Assembly: GCA_011033025.1 (NCBI GenBank)
Contig: WFMF01000361.1
Coordinates: 117,772-181,771, forward strand
Direction of reading: 5' to 3'
Source of the DNA: Beroe forskalii
Taxonomy: Eukaryota; Ctenophora; Nuda; Beroida; Beroidae
Length of the DNA: 64,000 bases
The first letter of the stretch is position 1. Every line of letters starts with the position of its first letter. A program made the translations under genes and the position numbers. Of the stretch, positions 46,046 through 55,900 are shown piece by piece. Below the pieces are notes generated by a model that was not told where the DNA came from, ran no database searches, and was given only the letters and a program-made list of their open reading frames with translations.

Positions 46046-46113
46046 ATCATTTGTAACAATATCAGTTGCTATCTAGTCTCAGAAAAAGGTTACATCAAAT
46101 AAAAAGTAATACA

Positions 46114-46147
46114 ATTCTATTGGTATGTCTGGACATACCAATAGAAT
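46114..46147. repeat. Perfect 16-bp-arm hairpin
   Basis: ATTCTATTGGTATGTC and its exact inverse are separated by TG. It lies just upstream of the MRG exon on the minus strand, within its probable intron. Confidence 0.85.
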
Positions 46148-46689
46148 GTAAATGTATAGTGCATATTTTTTCAGCAGAAACCTTTTTTGTTATAACAACA
46201 ATTATTAGCATTTACAATTTAAATCCAAGTATACCTATGAAGAGGTCAGAGACTATGACATATGTTTCTGGATCAACCCATTCCAACCATCAATGATCAT
46301 CAATTTGAGTCAGTTATTGGATGGTTTTCCAGGTTTTGTCTGTTTTTCCCTATATAAGTGCACAAAACTGATCAATGAATAGGTGGAAATAACCAAAAAA
46401 GCCATTTGATAAAGGGATGGTTCACATGTAATGTAGTCATCTAGGGAGAGGGGATGTTTTCAAATGATTGTGTTTGATTACAGAGAGGGGTAAGGGGGTT
46501 TTGGTGGTTGATTATGTAGTCAAAGTATCTTGCAGATCGATGCATTTTAAAGGATTTATTCTTTAATTGTTGTTATATAGTCAAAGTATCTAAATTTCAA
46601 CACAATTTTCGAGATTTTTGCCTCAAATTATTGGATACTGCTTGATCCAGGACATCTGTTACTCACCAGGTAGTGACTCATTGTCTAGA

Positions 46690-47933
46690 GCAGAATCAAA
46701 TGGCTTGTTATCAGTTGGGTGCTTCAATGCACAATCAATGTGCAATAAGGTCAGGGGTGTTATTGAGCTGTTAATTGATCGTAAAATTGATGTTTGTTGT
46801 GTCACAGAAACCTGGTTCACATCAAAAGAGGATGCAAGATTTGCTGAACTTCATGAATGTGGTTTTGATGTCTTGAATTTTCCTCGAAAAAAGGCAGAGG
46901 AGGTGGTGTTGCATTTGTTTACGATTTTAGAAAAGTTAAACCAGTTGGGAATAAAGTTGTTGGCTTTAAGTCATTTGAAGTGGCTGAATGTGTTATCAAG
47001 AAGGAAAGTGGCATCATTCGTCTCTGCACTATATATCGCACAACTCAGACAAAATCTAAAGAGAAATACAATGAAACAAAAGTCAATAATTTTTTACAGG
47101 AGTTTGAAACTTACCTTGATGACCTGGTGACAAAAACTGGCTATCCTATCATATGTGGAGATTTTAACTTTCACATCGAAAAACCTGATGACTTGTATGC
47201 CAAAAAGTTTATCTCATTGTATGAAAGCAAAGGTTTTGTTCAGCATGTCAATGATTCCACACATATCTCTGGTGGTACACTGGATTTGGTTCTTTCATTG
47301 CCTCTTGCTATTGATGGAATTCCTATCAATGACATTATTGTTGATAATAAAACTGGCACAACATCAGACCATTATCTTTTAAGTTTCAACCTGCCAACTG
47401 AATTGTCAGCAGAAGAGCCTAAGAGCAAAATTAAGAATGTTCGTGAATTCAGCAAGATTGATGTTACTCGCTTCAGAGAAGACTTGTTTTGTTCTCCAAT
47501 TAACTTCTCTGATTTTGAATCTGTAGACCACGCTTTGGAACTATTTGTTTCGACCGTTGAAGATATTCTTGACAAGCATGCCCCTGTAGTAACAAGAAAG
47601 TTCAACACCAAACGTTCAGCATGGTGGAACTCAGATTGTCAGCTGGCCAGAGCCGATACAAAGAGAGCACAAAGGAAGTTAAAAAAGAACCCTGAGAGTA
47701 CTGAGCTCCAAGAAGTGTACAAAGAGAAGTGTATTGATAAGGCCATTATCATTGACAAAGCTAGAAACAGATTTTTTGACAAAAAGTTTTCATCTGTTAA
47801 AGGAGATGCAAGGAGTACATACCGCTTGGTGAACCAGCTCTTGGATAAAGAGTTCGGGGCTAACAAGCTTCCAAATGATAAGGATGATTTAGCTATTGCT
47901 GACAAGTTTTGCACTTTTTCAGTAGCAAGGTGA
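46690..47933 (+). pseudogene. LINE AP endonuclease, one frameshift
   Basis: The endonuclease makes the nick that primes reverse transcription. Motifs in order: LSVGCFNAQSMCNK near 46708, CCVTETWF with the catalytic Glu near 46795, then a frame change near 46895. The second frame gives IIRLCTIYRTTQ, ICGDFNFHIE near 47150, SGGTLDLVLS near 47270 and TTSDHYLLSF with the catalytic Asp-His near 47360. The linker WWNSDCQLARADTKRAQRKL continues toward the RT. Confidence 0.88.
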
Positions 47934-49628
47934 AGACAATTTACAGAAATATTGAAGAGGACCTTGGAAGTGAATCGTCCAATTTAGATCAGACACCCTC
48001 TGCTCCTATTAATCACAAACCTGTATCTTTTTCTGTTTTCCAAGAAGTATCAGAAGATAAGCTCTTTGACCTAGCCAAGAATCTGCCTGATAAGTCATGT
48101 GTTTTAGATGCAATGCCTGTCTGGCTTTTTAAGCAATGCTTACCTGAGTTACTTCGAGTTTTGCATTACATCATCAATGAGTCTCTCAAAACTGGCAAGT
48201 TCCCTTCAGCTTTCAAAACTGCAGTAGTGAGACCAAGCATCAAGAAGCAAAACTTAGACTCAGATGTTTTTGCAAACTATAGACCAATAAGTAACCTTCC
48301 ATATATATCCAAACTGCTGGAAAGGATAGTTCATGACCAACTTATAAGTCACATTGAAGAGAATGAGCTTTTTTCAGGCTTTCAGTCAGCATACAGAAAG
48401 TATCACAGCTGTGAAACAGCAGTTCTGAAAATCCAGAATGACTTAATGATGATGCTTGATAAGAAGACAAATGTGGTTCTACTTCTTCTCGACTTAAGTG
48501 CTGCCTTTGACACTATAAATCATTCATTACTGCTGAAAAAGCTCAGAAACAAGTATGGTGTAAAAGGTGCTGTGCTTAATTGGATTTCATCATATTTATC
48601 AGATAGGAAGTTTAAAGTTATAGTCAATGACAGTTCATCTCAAGAAGCAATTCTTGATATTGGGGTCCCACAGGGATCTATATTGGGTCCACTACTGTTC
48701 ATTCTATATACAAAGGATTTGGAAGATATAATATCCAAGTATGGACTCTCTGTGCACTTATATGCTGATGACACAGGTTTATTTCTCATTTGATGTCCAT
48801 TCACCTAATCCTGACCTTTCCATCATTAAAGATTGCTTCACAGAGATTAAGTCATGGATGATGTGCAACTTTCTTAAACTGAATGAGGACAAGACAGAAT
48901 TCATTGACATTGGCTATTACATCAGTCCCATTGAAAAGTTGAGCCTCAGTGATTCTGTGGATGAAATAACTGTCAGCCCAGTCCTAGCAACTAAAAACCT
49001 AGGTTTTTATTTTGACCACCGACTTAGCATGGATGATCAGATTAAGCACATCTCTCAAATATGTTACCTAAACCTGAGAAATCTCAGGCGCATTGGCTCA
49101 CGATTAACACACAGCCTTAAAGTACAGCTAGTTCATGCAAACATACTATCAATGATAGATTACTGTAATGCATCATATGCTATAGTTACTGAAAAGAATC
49201 TCCAGAAACTTCAAAAGCTTCAAAATGATGCAGTTAGATTCATCTTCAAGTTGAATGGTAAAATGAAATGGTCACCAATCAGTCCTTACCTCAAGGAGTT
49301 ACACTTTCTTCCAGTTGTCTACAGAATACAATTCAAAACTGCTCTTCTTGTCTTTAAATGCATCAACAACATGGCACCCAAATATCTGAAAGAACTTCTT
49401 TGCCTAAGAGAAACTAAAAGAATGAGCCTTCGTCTGGATGATGACTTTTTCATGTTAAAGACACCAAGTCCACCGAATTTTTCTAGGACTCTTAATGCTT
49501 TTTATTATAATGGACCAAGAGTATGGAATATGTTACCTTATGAACTAAGATGTTTGTCGAATATTGATATATTTAAGCGAGGTTTAAAGACACATTATTT
49601 TGAACTAGCATTCAGTGGAATCCCTTGA
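47909..49628 (+). pseudogene. LINE reverse transcriptase, one internal frameshift
   Basis: The first frame (47909-48793) holds ANYRPISNLPYISKLLERIV, FQSAYRKYHSCETAVL, LLLDLSAAFDTINHSLLLKK, GVPQGSILGPLLF and the catalytic LYADD box near 48765. The second frame (48741-49628) continues with WMMCNFLKLNEDKTEFIDIG, NLGFYFDHRLSMDDQI, LIDYCNA-like MIDYCNASY and the C-terminal GPRVWNMLPYELR, typical of CR1/L2 elements. A third frame change separates this part from the endonuclease near 47920. Confidence 0.9.
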
Positions 49629-50119
49629 GATAATTTGATAACTTAGTTAGTGGAGCTAAAACTTGATTTCTGTGATATTTGTTTTCAAAGTAGCGTGGAT
49701 TTTCTTCAGGTCACGCTTGAATGGCTAGAATATTTCCCTCACAGATATTTATTCAACAATGTCTAAGCGTGTTATAAAACTACTTTAAACAATCAAATTT
49801 GAGACCTGAAGATGTCGTAGAACGACGAAATTGATTGTCATTAATAAAACAATAAAATGTTAATAAAACAATAAAATGTTATATTTTACACCATTTCAAC
49901 CAAACATCATCAATGAAAATTAGGTAACATATGAATGTAATGAATTATAAATAGGTTAGTACCTAACTAGGTATGAAAATAAGAACCATATATACAACAT
50001 AAAAGCAAATATATATATATATATATATATCATTATAATATTGATAGGGTAACATGACGTAATAATTTAAGTAACCTATTACAAATAAATTTTAGGTTTT
50101 AGGTAGCGTAGATACTAAA

Positions 50120-50715
50120 AGCAGGAACTAGCGAAACCACCCCGAAACAAGCCGAAACAAGCGGAACGACCCGAAACCACCCCGAACCAACCCAAAAACC
50201 TTCCGAAACAAGCCGAAACAAGGCGAAACGAGCCGAAACAACCCGAAACAACCCGAAACAAGCGAAACAAGCGAAACAACCCGAAACAAGCGAATCAACC
50301 GAAACAACCCGAAACAAGCAGTTTTGTATTTTCCACTTGTTTCGGCTTGTTTCAGCTTGTTTCGTTGACTCTTGTTTCGGTTGGTTCCGCCTTGTTTCGC
50401 TTGATACGACAGAAAAACACGAAACAACCCAAACAAGCCCGAATCAAGCCAATTTTTTACTAAAACCTGAACAACCCGGAAACAAGCCGAATCACCTCGA
50501 AACAAGCCGAATCACCTCGAAACGAATCAACCCAAAACAAGCGACTCAACCTGGAAGAACAAATTCCGAAACAAGCGAATCAACTCGCGAAACAAGCAGT
50601 TTTGCATTTTCCACTTGTTTCGGCTTGTTTCGGCTTGTTTTGCTGATTCGTTGTTTCGGCTTGTTTCGGGTTGATTCGCTTGTTTCGGCTTGTTTCGTTG
50701 ATTCGCTTGTTTCTT
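50120..50715. repeat. CGAAACAAGC minisatellite with three orientation switches
   Basis: Units of CGAAACAAGC/CGAAACAACC run forward at about 50120-50330, inverted (GCTTGTTTCGG) at 50335-50400, forward again at 50405-50595 and inverted at 50605-50715. Two short non-repeat spacers share GCAGTTTTG..TATTTTCCACTTG, so the forward-inverted pair is itself duplicated. The array can fold into long hairpins. Confidence 0.85.
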
Positions 50716-51275
50716 CCCCTATCAATCATATTCACATTATGCTACCTCACCGCACTTTTCCTAGCCTCATTGAGTTCCCTGCCCACTTTAAGAACATATT
50801 GATTATTGACTGTCTTAGTCCTTGTAACTGTTCAAATAAATGGAAAGTAATGAACCAATAATTATTTTCATTACATTATTATCATTATATTTACTGAGGG
50901 AGAACCATTCCTCTTTAATATATTAATTTCCCCATAGTCGGATATTCTTTGCTTTTTTAATTACATGGCAGACAAACTATAATGAGATTTTATAATGGGA
51001 ATCAAGGCTCAGCTTTTTCTCTTCTAACGCTTCTTCTCTTCTTATCCCCAACTTTTAATCATATTGAAGACTTCATACATTAACATGGCAATGTGAAAAC
51101 ATGTGGTAACATGGTGAAGTGACGAGGCGAAGCTGAGACTGTGTAAGTTGGATAATAGACGAGGCGTGCCGAGTTCATTATCGAAGGTATCCGGTCACAG
51201 CTGAGATCATTGAACCATATTATACCCTGCTCCAATGAACAAATCACTGAACCAACTCACTTCTATAGGGCAGCA

Positions 51276-52502
51276 ATGGAGAAGAAGTCGCACCAGAGTA
51301 CGATGGGCATGTCGGAGCTATTTTCCGTGTTCGGAGTAGTGGTTGCTCTGAACCTGGTGTTGGTCCTAACCCGCCTCCATGGAGAGGAGATACGCCGCTT
51401 CACGGCCAACTCCGCCTTCAAAGTCATGAGGGAGGGATGCGTGGGGGAGGCGGCCAAATGGAGCTTCTTTTACTCCTCTCCAGTCATAGGTTAGTAGCCA
51501 GATGGAGCTTCTTTCACTCCTCTCCAGTCATAGGTTAGTAGCCAGATGGAGCTTCTTTCACTCCTCTTCAGTCATAGGTTTGTAGTGCTTGACACAAACA
51601 AAACATCCATAGAAAGCAGAATCATATAGACAAGGAGGCACACTGAATACTGATATAAGATCAAGATTATGAGTCTAGTAAAGTAACGTTTACTTCAGGT
51701 ATACTGACGAACCCCCAACGTAAGCTCAAGAATGGCAAGGCTTCAGAAACCGTGCCAGTGTCAGTGGTACGTATGATGCAAGCAAGTGGTGTCCAGGTGA
51801 TCCCGATCTCTTATAGTCTACCAGAGGATGAACTGAGGACCATGGTCAAGTCAGTGAACGGAATTTTCATCCCGGGCTCTTCAAATAATGTTAGTCGATT
51901 CATGCAGCTAGTACTACCTAAATATCTAGTAAAATGCTTATTATTAAGTTGTTAGTGATTTATGCCCGTAAATACTATTTTATTTAATGAACACTATCAT
52001 AATATGTACATGGTTTACCATGGTTGAATATCACTGGTATACTGAATCTGGCATCCAGTAACACTTGCTCCCAAAGAGTTCAATACAAATTTCCCAGGTA
52101 TTGAAGCGCAGGCACTCCAGACAAAGACAAGACAAGGTGGCACTAATCACCCGGTGGCTGAGTGAAGACACTTCCACTCCAGTCCTTGCGACAACAGAGG
52201 GCCACTCACTCTGCCATGAGATGCCACTCATGCTGAAGAAGGGCAACGTGACATGGACACCCCATCATCGTGTGACAACGTGCAATCACGTTGTCAAACA
52301 CAAGGAAATCCCTCTCTATCAAACCCCTCAGTTCTCGTTCACGCAAGAAGACGTGAATAGCTTTGTCAGTAATGAAGTGAGGAGGAATAAAAACAGTTTT
52401 GAGAGTGCTGTTAGCTTTCATGTGAACAACATCGAGAATTTCCCGATTTTGGTCGAAGAGGGCTTGGGTTCCGTGTATTTGGTTGAGAATAGGAGAAAAT
52501 AA
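51276..52502 (+). CDS. Gamma-glutamyl-hydrolase-like gene, three exons, catalytic middle missing
   Basis: Gamma-glutamyl hydrolase (peptidase C26) removes polyglutamate from folates in lysosomes. Exons 51276-51489, 51699-51889 and 52098-52502 join in phase to 269 codons (human enzyme 318). Residues ~16-36 form a signal anchor (SVFGVVVALNLVLVL). The exon 1-2 join gives SSPVIGILTNPQRK, the start of the C26 fold, followed by VVRMMQASGVQVIPIS and VNGIFIPGSS. Exon 3 carries VLATTEGHS, a C26-like stretch, and FVSNEVRRNKNSF near the C-terminus. The ~100 residues with the nucleophile Cys are absent between exons 2 and 3, and the WHPEK-type His motif is not preserved. It is either a decayed paralogue, a non-catalytic protein, or missing exons. 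The next gene, PITRM1, converges on it 461 bp away. Confidence 0.6.
51452..51586 (+). repeat. 45-bp tandem repeat triplicating an exon end and its splice donor
   Basis: The last 38 nt of exon 1 plus GTTAGTA are repeated three times with a 45-bp period (51452, 51497, 51542). Each contains GGAGCTTCTTTCACTCCTCT and ends CAGTCATAGGTTAGT; the third donor has changed to GTTTGT. Only the first donor avoids the in-frame TAG. Confidence 0.85.
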
Positions 52503-52963
52503 CCATTTTGTCATTTTACAAGCCTGAAACTCCAGCTTCAAATTCAATAATAGTTACGTGATTCAGTTAGAGAGTTAGAGGACAAAGTTGAGATGCATTA
52601 TATCAGTGCATATTTGACGAAGTGAAGCCGAGTTTTAAGTGAGCGGAAGCTTTGGGCAGCATGGAAATGTATGATATCAATATGTATGATAATGTTAAAA
52701 GCTTTTGGGAATTATTTACTATTTACCTATTGTTTGTAAAAAGTGAGCAAACCAATTACTAGAAATGAAAATAAAAAGGTTCAGTTATTCAGATTTCGGA
52801 ATTCTTGTCTCTGAGAAGTTGTTAACTTAAGAGCTGAATTTACATTTCATGCCTAGAGTCAGTAATAAGTACCTACACCAGACACACATCACCCACAAGG
52901 CCCCATAATCCAGCAGTGACCTGTGTACGCTCTATTAATTAAAAGTTACTCCTTTCTGTTAAG

Positions 52964-55900
52964 TCATCCCTCCAAGCCGAATGTGGTGACTGTAAAACCG
53001 AGAGAGTCCCTGAACTTGGAGGTGTCTGTGTCAGGTCCTACCACCACATTGCCGTGGAGATGGGAGGGAGAGAGGTATCTACTGGCTGCATCCTGGACAT
53101 CGCTCTTAGAGCACTCCAGAATAGCTGAAACGAGCGGAGTTAATAAGCGTACATTTGCATAACTACTTCGTCATTTGATTCATAAACTAATTAATCTTCG
53201 TCATAACGAAGTTGAGATAATAGTATTGAGATAAGCTGGGGTATTGAAAGGTAGATAGTGAGACGGACCTGTTCTGAAAGCTTGTTTTTCCTCAACATTC
53301 ATTCCTCCTAAGAACTCCGCTACCCCTCTGGATCCGGGTGCTACAGGAGCATCCAGCTTACCAACCACCGATATCTGCAAACAAGTGCAGTTAGACTTCT
53401 TATTTAAATCATAAATGCAGCAAAACAAGAAGTCAAAGAAACATAGAACTCATAGAATAGCCTCAATTCTGATCTGAATAAATTGATCTTCCGGAGTAAG
53501 TTCTAGCTTACTTGATGTATGAGGTAAATACCAACTCAGTATACAATTCAATACACTACATCTCTACCTTGGCTTCCTCCAGCTGGCTCTCAGAGAACGC
53601 TCCGTCTGAAGCCCAAGTTGCAGCTCTGTCGAAGGTGTCCAATGTCAGCTCGTTGTTGGGATCCCGGTAGGAGTAAAAGGAAAACGATTGTTGGTTTGCC
53701 TGGAAGGACGAGGTTTCGGTCAATAATTTAATTAATGGGTTCGATAAAGGGTTACCAACGATAGGAAATATTACAAACTATACAAACAATCACGTGGAAT
53801 GTATATCGATAGTTCATGAAAATGTTCAATTTATAAGTTGTTCGCAGCTCGGGTTTGTATCGAGCTTTCACCACTTAGCATTTCCAAAATTTAGTTTTGA
53901 TTTCCACATACAGTATTTATTAAGCAGATACTGTCAAATCGTCAAATCGTCCTTGATTCCAAAACATATTTTTCTACAGGACAGACAATAGCTGCCTTAT
54001 TCCCCTTATTAAGGAAGCTATTGTCTGTCCTGTAGAAAAATATGTTGTGAAATCTCTCGTTAGGCCTAGTAACATCGGTCCCAGGCCAATTCTTAATTCT
54101 GTCTATGCCCTTTGCATATAATGGCAGTCAGTTAACAAAACTTAGGAAAGTACTGATTTGTTTCTCAGAAGTTTTGATTGATTAATAACTACAGTATCTA
54201 CTTTGCATTTAGACCTGTTCTCAGTTAAAGCAAATTCGATTCCTATTCCCACTTCCCAGTTCCCACTTAATGGATAATATCGCCAGGTCAAAGCACTCCT
54301 AGTGTGCGAATCCTCTTAGGCACTACACCCAGCAGGTTGTTTTCTGTCTTCCCTTTTGGGTGTGCTTCATAAGGAAGCAGCATGGCGACGATCATCTAGG
54401 CTCCGTGAAGATTGTCGCAGCATATCATCTCTTCTGCCTCTCATGTCAATCCTTGAATTAGAAAATCGATATGCAGTATTTTGTTATGTTTGTAGTATAC
54501 CCATACACCTCTATAGATTAAGATAAGACATTGGATTGGGAGCCTTGGATTTAGCAAGCAGAGGTTGGTCTGACGGCACGGTTAGAGTATAGGGCTTCTG
54601 CCGAATTATACCGTTCCACCCTAAGAGGAAGAAGAAGAAGGGTTCGAACCCTCAGATGCCAGCAGTTCCTCCACGGTACTCAGGCCTTTCATATCAGTCG
54701 CATTCATGAAGCTTAGATCCTCCGTATGCCACTTCGTCCTGGCACGAGGCAAACCAGCGCTGGATCCGCACCAAACCGGCGCAAGACCTGCCCCAGAATG
54801 ACTTAAGACCGGCGTAAGACCTGCATTAGCCCAGTGCCAAGCAAAGTGGCATACGGATCTATGCACCCCTTCATATTTGGTCCAATCTCATTCCCATAGG
54901 GAAGATAAGGCTCAGACCGAAGATAAGTTTTCAAATCTCTCATAATTTTTGTATGAGAAATTGAAAAACTTATCTTTGGAATCCAAAGATAAGTTTTTCA
55001 ATTTCTCATACAAAAATTGGATCCCAATCTGAACCCAATCCTTCTATTCAATGTAAATATTAACCTGACTCAATTTAGCTAATGATGATTAATGTCATGA
55101 ATTAATCGAAAATTCCGCAAAGACTCTGTCTTACTTGGTACCTTGAATTCGAGGATAAAGTTCACAGTACTATCATTTTGTCTATTCTTCCTATCAAAAG
55201 TAAATAGAGGAATTACCCACAATGTCATCAATCTGAGGATCATCTTCGCTTTTGAGTTTGATCTATTTCTTTTCCAGAATTATTTTGAGAAATAATTAAT
55301 TGAAAATATCTGAAGATCTTTATCACTTAGGGTCATACATTGATTCATACTGGGCTTTAAAAGAAGCATGTATTGAGAAGTGTTTTGATAAACAGACGAC
55401 AGGAGTCCGATTTCCGAAGATTATTATCTCTTCTAATCTTATATTAGCAAAGGTGAATCTTATATTAGCAAAGGTGAATTGAAACATTGCAAATTTGGCA
55501 GTGGAACCAAAAATCTGGCTCCACATGCTTGAAAGCAAACACCAAAATTAAAATACAAAACATTGAAATTTTCTATCAAACAACAAACAGAAATGAGGCA
55601 CAAAATCATATCAGGGCAAGTTACTTCAGGCTTCTGGGGGCAACCGCCCCAGACCCCTGCTTGTCATTCAATTCTAAAAAACTGAGCCTCAAGTCGTATT
55701 TGGAAAACGATCTTATATGTGCTCGTGATGTGTGGCTTGGTCTCAAACCAAGCAGTAATAAATCTTATCCAATAATATTGGTGGAATTTTGTGATCACAG
55801 AAAACAGGTCTCAGAAAAATATTATGGTTCCGATTTTAAATTTTTTGAATATGGGATTAAATGGCCCAAAAATTAAAGCTGAAAACCCGAAGATAAACTT

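Larger units (their letters stand above)
46618..49880 (+). mobile_element. Young LINE of the CR1/L2 group, 5'-truncated
   Basis: An almost complete ORF2 (endonuclease plus reverse transcriptase) lies on the plus strand with a 3' tail made of the repeated unit AATAAAACAATAAAATGTT (49838-49880). There is no ORF1, so the copy is truncated just upstream of the endonuclease. The coding region has three frameshifts and no other clear stops, so it is far younger than the LINE at 1-4130. The 3' UTR holds a small hairpin (GTCGTAGAACGAC near 49810). Confidence 0.9.

Noticed and set aside
50128-50861. 125- and 174-codon frames in the CGAAACAAGC region
   Set aside because: They only translate the minisatellite (SCFGLFR and its inverse) and stop at its edges.
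55487-55876. 129-codon plus-strand frame in the PITRM1 intron
   Set aside because: No known motif, AT-driven composition and no splice or start signals of note; noted but not called a gene.
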